From Oceanisphaera pacifica (GTDB lineage Bacteria > Pseudomonadota > Gammaproteobacteria > Enterobacterales > Aeromonadaceae): a DNA stretch of 64,000 nucleotides. Below the pieces are notes generated by a model. That model was not told the origin of the DNA. It saw only the letters and a program-made list of their open reading frames with translations, and did not search any database. Shown here one piece after another: positions 56,104-64,000 of this stretch. How positions within the stretch are numbered: the stretch's first letter is position 1; each line of letters begins with the position of its first letter. The DNA is taken from positions 1 to 64,000 of the forward strand of contig NZ_JAGDFX010000002.1 in assembly GCF_017498065.1 (NCBI RefSeq), in the 5' to 3' direction. A program made the translations under genes and the position numbers.

Positions 56104-56682
56104 GGTCAATACTTGGTGCACGCGTTGGTGTAGCTGGGGTAACACGTCTTGCTCAAACCAAGGGTTCTTGGTTAACCAAAAACGATTGCGTGGTGAGGGA
56201 TGGGGCAGGGGTAAGCAAGTAGGCGCAAATACTTGCCAATGTCGTACGGTCTCGGTGAGCGTTTTATATTTTTTGCCTAAATAATAACGTTGGGCATATT
56301 GGCCAATAAGCAAAGTGAGCTCAATATTAGGTAATACTTCTAATAGGGGCTTGTGCCAAGCGGGTGCGCACTCAGGGCGGGGTGGCAGATCACCACTTTT
56401 CCCTCTGCCGGGGTAGCAAAACCCCATCGGCATAATGGCGATAAGCTCAGGATCATAAAACTGTTCTCGGCTTAATTGTAACCAGCGTCGCAATGTATCG
56501 CCGCTAGGATCATTCCACGGAATACCTGTTTGATGCACTTTAAGGCCGGGCGCTTGGCCGATGATCATAATACGAGCAGCCGGTGCCATTTGTAGTACGG
56601 GTCTGGGCCCAAGAGGCAGCTGTTGCTCACAAATTCGGCACGCGCGAGCCCGTGTTAATCGCAGCTCAAATTCATCTTCCAT
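56095..56682 (-). CDS. Uracil-DNA glycosylase superfamily protein
   Basis: A 195-residue protein of the COG1573-like UDG group. It has two N-terminal Cys (RACRICEQ), the GQAPG motif (MIIGQAPGLKVHQTGIPWND), LIAIMPMGFCYPGRG, and the HPSPRN motif (LPLPHPSPRNRFW) typical of the active-site loop. Cysteines could support an Fe-S cluster as in family 4. Activity on uracil or other damaged bases is inferred from the fold only; the true substrate is unknown. Confidence 0.8.
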   Translation of the reverse strand: MEDEFELRLTRARACRICEQQLPLGPRPVLQMAPAARIMIIGQAPGLKVHQTGIPWNDPSGDTLRRWLQLSREQFYDPELIAIMPMGFCYPGRGKSGDLPPRPECAPAWHKPLLEVLPNIELTLLIGQYAQRYYLGKKYKTLTETVRHWQVFAPTCLPLPHPSPRNRFWLTKNPWFEQDVLPQLHQRVHQVLTKL

Positions 56683-56773
56683 ATCAGACTCTCTTGGCTT
56701 ATTTTTGCACTTAACGCTTTATTATTTACGCTATTGCAGGAACCGCCTGATATACGCGACTCCCGCATTCTAT

Positions 56774-57718
56774 TTAATAGCCTAAATTAAAGTCCACTAA
56801 TCCTTCCATGGGTTGATGATTAATATACTTTAAATAGTTACGACTAAAGCGCGTTACTATCTGCTCAGGAAAGCTATACCCAGAGTTATGGGGGGTGATC
56901 ACCACATTCGGCATATCCCATAACGGGCTGTCTGTTGGTAGTGGCTCAGTGGCAAACACATCCAAGACTGCCGCTCCCACATTACCGTGGCGCAGTGCGT
57001 GAATGAGTGCATTTTCATCAATCACATCCCCTCGGCCAACGTTAAAGAAAATAGAGCCGGGCTTAAAGTGCTCAATACGCGCTTTATCAAATAGACCACG
57101 GGTATCTGGGGTAGAGGGGAGCACGCTTACGACAAAGTCGGCACGAGACAGCACATTATTTAATGCGGGCAGCTGATAGGTATTATCAAAGCCAGCGGCT
57201 TCGCGACCAGAGCGATTAATGCCCAACACCGTCATCCCAAAATGTTGTGCCGTGTGTGCGATATGCTGGCCAATGCTCCCTGTGCCCATAATTAATATGG
57301 TTTTATCATTTAGGCTCTGATAAGGAATCGGCTGCCAGTTATGTAAACGCTGCTGCTCTTTATAGTGGCGTAAATGGCGGGTCAGTGAGAGTAGATGACC
57401 AAAAATGTATTCGCTAACCAGAGGGCCAAAAATGCCTCTAATATTGGTGAGTTGATAGTCTCGGCGCGCATGGGGGTCAAGCAAAGCATCAACACCGGCG
57501 TAAGTTGATTGTGCCCATTTAAGCGCTCGCGCTTCTTTCTGGCGCGCGCGTAACTTATCTGGTTCGCCTAATAAAATATCGGCTCTCGACAACGCGGCCT
57601 GAATATCAGCCTCATTATCTGGGGCTAACACAGTGAGACCGGGTAAATAGGCTTGCTGCAGTAAGGTTTGATATTCAGCCTTATCTTGGCTGAGCAGTAA
57701 CAGGGTATGATTGGCCAT
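56774..57718 (-). CDS. D-2-hydroxyacid dehydrogenase family protein
   Basis: A 314-residue NAD(P)-dependent enzyme. The Rossmann motif is MGTGSIGQHIAHTAQHFG, with catalytic Arg in FNVGRGDVIDE, Glu in VFATEPLPTDSPLW, and His in VITPHNSGYSFPE. It is close to the GhrA-like branch that reduces glyoxylate or hydroxypyruvate, but the substrate cannot be fixed. It is separated from the UDG-like gene by 91 bp on the same strand. Confidence 0.88.
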   Translation of the reverse strand: MANHTLLLLSQDKAEYQTLLQQAYLPGLTVLAPDNEADIQAALSRADILLGEPDKLRARQKEARALKWAQSTYAGVDALLDPHARRDYQLTNIRGIFGPLVSEYIFGHLLSLTRHLRHYKEQQRLHNWQPIPYQSLNDKTILIMGTGSIGQHIAHTAQHFGMTVLGINRSGREAAGFDNTYQLPALNNVLSRADFVVSVLPSTPDTRGLFDKARIEHFKPGSIFFNVGRGDVIDENALIHALRHGNVGAAVLDVFATEPLPTDSPLWDMPNVVITPHNSGYSFPEQIVTRFSRNYLKYINHQPMEGLVDFNLGY

Positions 57719-57866
57719 ACCTTCTCTCCTTAATATACTTTTTGTAGCGCCATTTTATGAGACAATGGCGCGCAGAAACTGAAACTCGCACTTGCCGAAC
57801 CATGAACTTTTATTCTACTGCTTCATCATGGCAAAAATATGGCGGCTTAACCACAAGGAAATGTCC

Positions 57867-58448
57867 ATGTTTGGTGATAAATTTTATAAAAAAATCAATA
57901 AGCTAGCGCCTTGGCAACAAACCGTCTTTTCTTTGGCGCTTGCCCAACGTATGTATCCCAACTACCAGCTATTTAACGATACCAGTGGCCGAGGAAATGG
58001 ACGCTGCTTTACAGATACGCTAGATATACTGTGGTCTTATCTAACAGTAAAGGGCTCGCGGGTAGATTTAAGCGCTGAGTTGGAAAAATTTGAACACTTT
58101 ATTCCTGAGCCAAGCGAATCAGACAGTTATGGTGTTTATCCTGCCTTAGATGCGTGTGTAGCACTAGGAGCGGCATATAACTCTGTTATTTGTCGTATTG
58201 GGGAAGAGGCCATAGAGGCCAGCAGTGCCTCACTTGGTACAGTTGCAGGTTTTGTTGATCTATTGGCTGAGCGAGAATTAAGTGAAGATGAACTTTATGA
58301 GCATGAATTGATTATGGCTGAAATGGAGTTTCAGGTGACTTTACTGGATAAGGTGAATCAGCCCAGAGACGCAGACACTATTTTAGCCATCCGTGAGTTT
58401 GCCGCCCAAGCGGGTGTATCAAACATTGGCATTAGTTTAGAAGACTAG
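57867..58448 (+). CDS. yjaG: YjaG family protein (DUF416)
   Basis: A 193-residue cytoplasmic protein. FSLALAQRMYPNYQLFND, FTDTLDILWSYL, YPALDACVALGAAYNS and a helical C-terminus match the YjaG/DUF416 family. Function unknown. ATG 57867 is favoured over ATG 57861 because the AAGGA ribosome site at 57855-57859 is at a proper distance. It is followed by a terminator and stands alone. Confidence 0.88.
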   Translation: MFGDKFYKKINKLAPWQQTVFSLALAQRMYPNYQLFNDTSGRGNGRCFTDTLDILWSYLTVKGSRVDLSAELEKFEHFIPEPSESDSYGVYPALDACVALGAAYNSVICRIGEEAIEASSASLGTVAGFVDLLAERELSEDELYEHELIMAEMEFQVTLLDKVNQPRDADTILAIREFAAQAGVSNIGISLED

Positions 58449-58467
58449 CGCTTAACAAAGTAAGTAA

Positions 58468-58492
58468 AGGGCACAGGAGAGTGCCCTTTTTA
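58468..58492 (+). terminator. Terminator of yjaG
   Basis: Arms aagggcac and gtgccctt around a 6-base loop, followed by a T run. Confidence 0.85.
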
Positions 58493-58515
58493 ATGCGTAA
58501 AGATCGCAAACCGCG

Positions 58516-58989
58516 TTACTCGCGCAGTAAACTACCTACTTGCAATAAGGGAGCAACATCTAAGTCATGGGCATTCATCATGGATGATACGCGCTGTACT
58601 GACGACAGTAATAAGTTTTGTTCCCACTCTTCAAGTGATTGAAAACGCTGAATAAAACTTTCCTGTAAGGGAGTGGGAGCCGACTTTAGTTTAGTGGCCC
58701 CCTCCTCGGTCAGCACTGCATATACCTTGCGCTTATCGGTTTTACTGCGCTCACGTCGCACCAATTGCTTTTGCTCTAAGCGATCAATAATAGTGGTGGC
58801 AGTGGCTTGGCTCATATGGGTTGCCTGAGCAAGCTTGCGCATTGTGATGTCGCCGTGCTCACGAATAGCTTGCAATAATAATAACTGGGGGCCGGTTAAA
58901 CCCGAAGCTTTGCTAAGCTGGCGCGAGTGTAAATCTATCGCGCGTATGATCTGGCGCAGAGCCACCAGTACGTCTTCATGTTTTTCCAA
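58516..58989 (-). CDS. MarR-family transcriptional regulator
   Basis: A 157-residue winged-helix protein. The recognition helix is HMSQATATTIIDRLEQKQLV, with the wing RRERSKTDKRKVYAVLTEEG, standard for MarR. MarR proteins respond to small phenolic or lipid ligands. No divergent target gene is adjacent: the next gene upstream is yaeQ on the same strand 139 bp away, so the regulated gene is unknown. Confidence 0.88.
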   Translation of the reverse strand: MEKHEDVLVALRQIIRAIDLHSRQLSKASGLTGPQLLLLQAIREHGDITMRKLAQATHMSQATATTIIDRLEQKQLVRRERSKTDKRKVYAVLTEEGATKLKSAPTPLQESFIQRFQSLEEWEQNLLLSSVQRVSSMMNAHDLDVAPLLQVGSLLRE

Positions 58990-59128
58990 GGTCTTTTACC
59001 GATGGCTGATGAATTTGCGCGCACAATAGCGCAAATTAACTAGGGTTGAAAGGTTACAATTCTGCGAGTAAACCGCGAGTACTTTTTACCTGATAACAGC
59101 AGGTTTATAGTGAACAGTTAAACGGGCA

Positions 59129-59665
59129 TTAGCGCCACTGCTGAAACTGTACATCTAGGCTGTGCTCACCATTCGTCAGCTGTACTTCTCGCTCTTGTAA
59201 GGTAGCAAATAACTCCATATTACGAGCACAAAGCTCAGCAAGCAGAGCGGGTTGTGGGTCATCTAAATGATAAATTGTCAATCGAGAAAGGGCGCTTAGC
59301 TCACTTTGATATTTAGCCCACCACTGTGTTGCACTGCGCCCACCATAGCTATACACCACCACTTGTTCGGCTCGCGACAGGGCTTGCTTAAGACGTTTGG
59401 TACTTGGCTCCCCAAGCTCAACCCAGAGCACAATGCGGCCATCGGGTGAGAGTAACCATAGCTCTGGTTCATCATCGCAGCTTAACCCTTTAGTAAAAGA
59501 CAAGTCCTGATCAGCGTGGCGCATAAACGCCAGCAAACGCACCATTAATCGGGTGGTTGTTTCTGAGGGGTGTTGCGCTACCGTCAGGCTATGGTCTTGG
59601 TAGTAATGCCGCGATAAGTCGCTAATAGTTAAGCGAACTTTATGTAACTTAGCAGGCAAAGCCAT
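59129..59665 (-). CDS. yaeQ: YaeQ family protein
   Basis: A 178-residue protein with the YaeQ motifs MALPAKLHKVRLTISDLSRH, SETTTRLMVRLLAFM, GLSCDDEPELWL and IVLWVELGEPSTKRLKQA. YaeQ has a PD-(D/E)XK nuclease-like fold and suppresses rfaH loss in E. coli, but the activity is unknown. ATG 59665 matches E. coli's start. Confidence 0.93.
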   Translation of the reverse strand: MALPAKLHKVRLTISDLSRHYYQDHSLTVAQHPSETTTRLMVRLLAFMRHADQDLSFTKGLSCDDEPELWLLSPDGRIVLWVELGEPSTKRLKQALSRAEQVVVYSYGGRSATQWWAKYQSELSALSRLTIYHLDDPQPALLAELCARNMELFATLQEREVQLTNGEHSLDVQFQQWR

Positions 59666-59844
59666 AATATCGTCTCATTTAAAAGCCATATAATAGCGAT
59701 AAGCCTGTCATAAATCCATGCGTGACATTTTTTTGGCTGTGTTTGACTAAGAGGCACCCGCTGACGAGCGTAAGCTGATAACTGTTTTTATATACAGTTC
59801 TACTTGTTACTATTAGCCCCCTTTATTAGCAAGCATGTCTATTT

Positions 59845-60519
59845 ATGGCGAACTTTACAACGCATATACAGGTTGCCTCCATTGGCAGTGGTGTATTGGC
59901 TGGCTCTTTAGCTTGGAGTCAAGCTATTAGCCTGCCAGAAGCCACCATTTTATGGCTCACGGGTACCTTGGGCGGCATTATGCCCGATATAGATGCCGAT
60001 ACATCCCGCTCTCTGCAAATTATTTTTCGTTTATTATCCATATTAGCCACCACTTTGGTTCTGCTCTATGGGCGACTGCATCTTCCACTACTGAATACAC
60101 CCCTTATTGCGAGTGCCGCGTATTTTACAGTGCGCTATCCTTTGTGCTGGGGATTTGCTCGGCTAACGGTGCACCGTGCGAGTTTACATTCACTGTTGGC
60201 CAATACAGTATTTGCCATTATGACAGTGGTGCTGAGCCATCACTTGTTTCATTTTACCAACAGCTTGGCCTGGTTAATGGGTGGTTTCATGTTTATAGGC
60301 GCTGCTATTCATTTGCTATTAGATGAGCTCTACAGCATAGATTTAGAAGGTCGCCGTCTTAAAAGATCCTTTGGCAGTGCATTTAAAGTAATGGCGTGGC
60401 CTGCCATATTGCCCAATACCGCTTTGTTAGCACTGTTAATGTTAGGTTACTGGCTGTCGCCATCTCCTAAGCCACTGATCGCGATGTTACAGCAGCTATG
60501 GCTGCTTTCTATCATCTGA
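59845..60519 (+). CDS. YdjM-like membrane-bound metal-dependent hydrolase
   Basis: A 224-residue inner-membrane protein with about five helices. The N-terminal His in FTTHIQVASIG, the GGIMPDIDADTSRSLQII motif, and HLLLDELYSIDLEGRRLKRS form the putative metal site of the YdjM (DUF457-like) family. In E. coli ydjM is a LexA target; no SOS box was searched for reliably here. The function is unknown. Confidence 0.85.
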   Translation: MANFTTHIQVASIGSGVLAGSLAWSQAISLPEATILWLTGTLGGIMPDIDADTSRSLQIIFRLLSILATTLVLLYGRLHLPLLNTPLIASAAYFTVRYPLCWGFARLTVHRASLHSLLANTVFAIMTVVLSHHLFHFTNSLAWLMGGFMFIGAAIHLLLDELYSIDLEGRRLKRSFGSAFKVMAWPAILPNTALLALLMLGYWLSPSPKPLIAMLQQLWLLSII

Positions 60520-60623
60520 TAAGATAGTCACTCTGGTGTCACTGAGCCCCCGATGCTAAGAACAATAATAATATTGCACAGTGATAGCAGTGCCAATTAA
60601 CACTCACACACAGGACATAACTA

Positions 60624-61727
60624 ATGAGCCTTGCAGACCAAGTATTGGCCGTAAATAACGATCTTCCTATCCGCACCCAGCAAGCCGTGCACAGCGGTAA
60701 AGTACGCTCGGTATATTGGTTAACAGCAGCCGACAGTCGCCGGTTAATTCAAGAAAAAGGCTACCCTGTTGCCGCTGACGCCCCTTTGGCTATTATGGTG
60801 ATTAGTGACCGAATTTCGGCATTTGACTGTATTTGGCATGGTGAAGAGGGGATGCAGGGGGTGCCAGGTAAAGGGGCGGCCCTGAATGCCATTTCTAACC
60901 ATTGGTTTAAGCTATTTAAAGAGCGAGGCTTAGCCGATAGTCATATTTTGGATATTCCTCACCCGTTTGTATGGATAGTACAAAAGGCGCGGCCGATTAA
61001 AATTGAAGCCATTTGCCGTCAATACATTACCGGCTCTATGTGGCGCAGCTATGCGAAGGGCGAGCGAGAGTTTTGTGGTATTCGCCTACCTGATGGTTTG
61101 CAAAAAGATCAAAAACTGCCCGAGCTGCTAATGACACCCTCAACCAAGGGGGTGTTAACGGGCATACCAGGTGTACCCGAAGCTGATGATGTGAATATTA
61201 CACGGCGCAATATTGAAGATAACTTTGGTGAGTTTAATTTTAAGCAAGCTGGTGATATCACTCATTACGAGCAGTTGCTGAGTGAAGGTTTTGCCGTTAT
61301 TAGCGAAGAACTCGCCAAGCTTGGGCAAATATTTGTTGATACTAAATTTGAATTTGGCTACGTCCGTGATGCCCAAGGCCATGAGAAAATGATTTATATG
61401 GATGAAGTGGGCACGCCAGACTCTTCACGCATTTGGGATGGTGCGGCCTATGCTCAAGGTCGTATCGTTGAAAACTCCAAAGAAGATTTTCGGCAACTGC
61501 TACTTAATCACTTCCCAGATCCCGATATTTTATTAAACAAAGCGCGAATGGCTGAGCGCGAAGCCCTAGCCCGAGATAATGCCTTGCCAGTAGAGGTATT
61601 AATGGCCATCTCTCGCACGTATGTGGGGATTGCAGAAAAAATTACCGGACAAAAGCTGGTACTATCGGATAACCCTAAGGCGGATATTATTGCGATACTT
61701 GATAAGCAATATGGCTTAATTGATTAA
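60624..61727 (+). CDS. purC: SAICAR synthase, long form
   Basis: A 367-residue enzyme that ligates aspartate to CAIR in purine synthesis. The ATP site [48 protein letters not shown], and [20 protein letters not shown] are diagnostic. The C-terminus is long (E. coli PurC has 237 aa), as in the Vibrio-type enzyme. ATG 60624 follows AGGAC. A shared terminator separates it from the convergent crp. Confidence 0.94.
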   Translation: MSLADQVLAVNNDLPIRTQQAVHSGKVRSVYWLTAADSRRLIQEKGYPVAADAPLAIMVISDRISAFDCIWHGEEGMQGVPGKGAALNAISNHWFKLFKERGLADSHILDIPHPFVWIVQKARPIKIEAICRQYITGSMWRSYAKGEREFCGIRLPDGLQKDQKLPELLMTPSTKGVLTGIPGVPEADDVNITRRNIEDNFGEFNFKQAGDITHYEQLLSEGFAVISEELAKLGQIFVDTKFEFGYVRDAQGHEKMIYMDEVGTPDSSRIWDGAAYAQGRIVENSKEDFRQLLLNHFPDPDILLNKARMAEREALARDNALPVEVLMAISRTYVGIAEKITGQKLVLSDNPKADIIAILDKQYGLID

Positions 61728-61762
61728 AATTTTAAGCGCCAAGCACTAAGCTAGCGAAAAAA

Positions 61763-61803
61763 GGAGAAGAAGTGAGGTGTTATACCTTACTTCTTCCCCT
61801 TTA
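61763..61803. terminator. Bidirectional terminator between purC and crp
   Basis: Arms of 16 bp (61763-61778 and 61784-61799, 14 pairs) with A and T runs on the outer sides, between two convergent genes. Confidence 0.75.
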
Positions 61804-61817
61804 TTGTTTAATGGCGG

Positions 61818-62456
61818 TTAGCGAGTGCCAAACACCACTATGGTTTTACCGTGGGCAGATATTAGCTCCTGCTCTTCGAGCATTTTTAAAATGCGGCCTA
61901 CGGTTTCACGAGAACAACCAACAATTTGGCCTATCTCTTGGCGCGTAATTTTAATTTGCATGCCATCTGGGTGAGTCATGGCATCGGGCTGGCGCGCTAA
62001 GCTCAGTAAGGTTTCAGCAATGCGTCCTGTCACATCCAAAAAGGCAAGATCACCTACCTTTTGGCTAGTGGTTTGCAAGCGATCCGCCATTTGTGCCGAT
62101 ACCCGCATTAAAATTTCAGGGTTAACCTGAATCAGCTGACGAAACTTTTTATAGGAAATTTCTGCAACTTCACAGGGTGATTTAGCGCGCACCCAAGCAG
62201 TACGTTCTGGGTTTTCTGTGTCTTCAAACAGCCCCAGCTCACCAATAAAATCCCCCTTATTAAGATAAGACAGGATCATTTCTTTACCATCTTCATCTTT
62301 AATCAGTACCGACACTGAGCCCTTGACGATGTAATACAGGGTTTCTGCTTTTTCGCCTGCATGAATCAAAGAGCTTTTTGCCGGATACTTATGAATATGG
62401 CAATGCGACAAAAACCATTCCAGGGTGGGATCACTTTGGGGCTTGCCAATAATCAT
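61818..62456 (-). CDS. crp: cAMP receptor protein
   Basis: A 212-residue global regulator. The sequence follows E. coli Crp almost throughout: [24 protein letters not shown] for the cAMP pocket, [13 protein letters not shown], and the recognition helix [20 protein letters not shown]. It has two extra residues in the loop [13 protein letters not shown] against E. coli FEEGQERSAWV. It is divergent from yhfA, as in E. coli. Confidence 0.97.
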   Translation of the reverse strand: MIIGKPQSDPTLEWFLSHCHIHKYPAKSSLIHAGEKAETLYYIVKGSVSVLIKDEDGKEMILSYLNKGDFIGELGLFEDTENPERTAWVRAKSPCEVAEISYKKFRQLIQVNPEILMRVSAQMADRLQTTSQKVGDLAFLDVTGRIAETLLSLARQPDAMTHPDGMQIKITRQEIGQIVGCSRETVGRILKMLEEQELISAHGKTIVVFGTR

Positions 62457-62639
62457 TTAACTTCCTCTTCATTATTTTTAATTTGCTCTGGGCTTAAGTC
62501 TAACAAAATAGATGGCCCCGTGCGTACATCATTCTCTAGGATAAAAGTCTAATAGTTATCCATCAAGGCCGTGAAGGGTTATCTTGCTCGCCGAGCAGTA
62601 TCCAATACGCTAATATAGCTATTTTAAGCAGGAGTTGAT

Positions 62640-63044
62640 ATGAAAGCTAAAGTAACGTGGTTAGAAGGCATGCGCTTTGAAGGACAGTCAGAGTCGGGGC
62701 ATAAATTAATATTAGATGGAACCAATCCCGGCCAAGGTGCCAGCCCCATGGAGGCGGTATTATTAGGCGCCGGTGGTTGTAGCGCCATTGATGTGGTGTC
62801 AATTTTAGAAAAAAGTCGTCAACAAATTAGTGGCTGTGAGGTTGAACTAGCAGCAGAGCGTGCCGAGCAAGCTCCACGGGTGTTTACCAATATTAATATG
62901 CACTTTATTGTTACCGGCCAAGATTTGTCAGAAAAACGCGTTGCCCGCGCCATTGAACTATCCATGGAAAAGTACTGCTCAGTGATGAAAATGCTCGATA
63001 AAGCCTTAGTCGCCACCTCATCTTATGAAATTCATCAAGCTTAG
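62640..63044 (+). CDS. yhfA: OsmC family protein YhfA
   Basis: A 134-residue protein of the OsmC/Ohr fold. MKAKVTWLEGMRFEGQSESG, SPMEAVLLGAGGCSAIDVVS and IELSMEKYCSVMKMLDKA are conserved; the two Cys (GGCSAID, KYCSVM) are the thiol peroxidase pair. The crp-yhfA neighbourhood matches E. coli. The physiological substrate is unknown. ATG 62640 follows AGGAG. Confidence 0.92.
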   Translation: MKAKVTWLEGMRFEGQSESGHKLILDGTNPGQGASPMEAVLLGAGGCSAIDVVSILEKSRQQISGCEVELAAERAEQAPRVFTNINMHFIVTGQDLSEKRVARAIELSMEKYCSVMKMLDKALVATSSYEIHQA

Positions 63045-63106
63045 CCACAAACGGTAATGTTGAATAAAAATCGGTGTTTTTTAGGCTAGGTGCTGTCCTT
63101 CATCGC

Positions 63107-63976
63107 TTAACGTATTTTTCCGGTAGCCAGTAAGCGCTCGAGCATGGGGCGTAATATTAGCTCCATCACAAAGCTAACTTTACCGCCTGGCACCACTATA
63201 GTATTGCGCCGCGACATAAAAGAGCCGTCAATCATGGCCAATAGATAAGGGAAGTCGACCCCCTTAATACCGCGAAAACGGATCACCATCATACTTTCAT
63301 CGGCGCTGGGGATCACTTTAGCGCTAAAGGGATTAGAGGTATCGACGGTCGGAATACGTTGAAAATTAATATGGGTGCGAGAAAACTGCGGGGTAATAAA
63401 GTTAATATAATCTTCCATTGATCGCACAATAGAATCAGTAACAGCTTCTCGTGAGTGACCGCGCTCCGCCGTATCGCGGATCAACTTTTGGATCCACTCA
63501 AGGTTTACAATGGGCACCATGCCAATCAAAAGATCCACATGCAGGGCCACATTATGCTCATCGGTGACCACGCCGCCGTGTAAGCCTTCATAGAATAATA
63601 AGTTAGTATCATCAGGTAGCTGTTGGCTTGGGGTAAAGGTGCCTGGCATTTGATTAAAAGGTACAGCCTCATCAAAGGTATGCAAATAACGACGAAATTG
63701 CCCTGTACCTGTGTTGCCATATTCCTTAAAAAACTGCTCTAATAACTCAAAGTCGTTGGCTTCTGGTCCAAAATAGCTGATATGTCTGCCTTGCTCTCGG
63801 GCGCGGCGAATGGCCACGTCCATTTCTGGCCGAGTGTAGCGGTGAAAACTATCGCCTTCGAGCATGGCGGCTTTCACCCCCAGCTGGGCAAACATAGATT
63901 GAAACACCTCGGTAGAGGTTGAAGTGCCGGCACCTGAAGAGCCGGTCACTGCAATAATGGGGTGCTTGGCAGACAT
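63107..63976 (-). CDS. prkB: Phosphoribulokinase-like protein PrkB
   Basis: A 289-residue P-loop kinase. Walker A is AVTGSSGAGTSTS, followed by LEGDSFHRYTRPEMD, ISYFGPEANDFELLEQFF, FYEGLHGG and RDTAERGHSREAV. It is of the phosphoribulokinase/uridine kinase family, as the E. coli prkB next to crp-yhfA. No Rubisco is present, so a Calvin role is not supported; the substrate is unknown. The start is ATG 63976. Confidence 0.93.
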   Translation of the reverse strand: MSAKHPIIAVTGSSGAGTSTSTEVFQSMFAQLGVKAAMLEGDSFHRYTRPEMDVAIRRAREQGRHISYFGPEANDFELLEQFFKEYGNTGTGQFRRYLHTFDEAVPFNQMPGTFTPSQQLPDDTNLLFYEGLHGGVVTDEHNVALHVDLLIGMVPIVNLEWIQKLIRDTAERGHSREAVTDSIVRSMEDYINFITPQFSRTHINFQRIPTVDTSNPFSAKVIPSADESMMVIRFRGIKGVDFPYLLAMIDGSFMSRRNTIVVPGGKVSFVMELILRPMLERLLATGKIR

Positions 63977-64000
63977 AAAAACCCTAAAAATGATAAATCG

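Noticed and set aside
63107-63976. Calvin-cycle phosphoribulokinase
   Set aside because: The gene order with crp and yhfA matches E. coli prkB, and no Rubisco genes are seen; a carbon-fixation role is not supported.

Overview
The window is a 64 kb stretch of a gammaproteobacterial chromosome. Gene order and protein similarity suggest a marine Aeromonadales-type organism such as Oceanisphaera or Oceanimonas; this placement is inference. Supporting signs are the crp-yhfA-prkB order, the ytjB/serB-PilZ-radA order, the znuA/znuCB locus behind a Zur operator next to mepM, pyrBI behind a leader attenuator, the long (367 aa) PurC form, and E. coli-like Crp, PyrB and RF3. Genes are dense, on both strands, with many overlapping operons and clear hairpin terminators.

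Layout. 0-5.5 kb: the edge of an IS630-type transposase, a HAD phosphatase, an AbgT-type transporter, a TonB-dependent receptor, then a decayed REP-associated (RAYT) transposase. 5.5-11.2 kb: a light/porphyrin-themed block with a DUF523-DUF1722 protein, a MerR regulator resembling light-sensing LitR/CarH but lacking the cobalamin histidines, DNA photolyase, remnants of two further genes of this kind of cluster (an SDR and a DUF3833 protein), a renalase-like flavoprotein and ferrochelatase. Two TGTACA-N13-TGTACA repeats precede the block. 11.3-14.5 kb: an ABC efflux operon. 14.8-18.2 kb: a GAF-PAS-LOV-GGDEF-EAL protein convergent with a type II lumazine synthase gene under an FMN riboswitch. 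18.3-24.2 kb: RecQ-like helicase, pyrBI, tRNA-Trp, holD-rimI and an M23 peptidase.

24.4-37.2 kb: Nramp-like transporter, pntAB, lemA with an M48 protease, a histidine kinase pseudogene, azlCD, puuD, a DTW-domain gene and prfC, with patches of hairpin-rich repeats. 37.6-42.8 kb: TatD-like nuclease and a nucleoside salvage cluster (CNT transporter, deoC, deoB, deoD, no deoA). 42.9-50.5 kb: ytjB/serB, a double-PilZ protein, radA, a small PilZ protein, rsd and hemE. 50.6-51.9 kb: a complete IS3-family element whose orfB is broken twice. 51.9-56 kb: mepM and the zinc uptake genes. 56-64 kb: UDG-like protein, 2-hydroxyacid dehydrogenase, yjaG, marR, yaeQ, a YdjM-like protein, purC, crp, yhfA and prkB.

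Two themes stand out. First, flavin and light: photolyase, a LitR-like regulator, a flavoprotein, a LOV-type c-di-GMP enzyme and riboswitch-controlled lumazine synthase lie within 13 kb. Second, c-di-GMP: besides the LOV enzyme there are two PilZ proteins, one of them next to the anti-sigma factor gene rsd. The most interesting candidate system is the reduced light-response cluster with its repeat operators, plus the nearby LOV protein.
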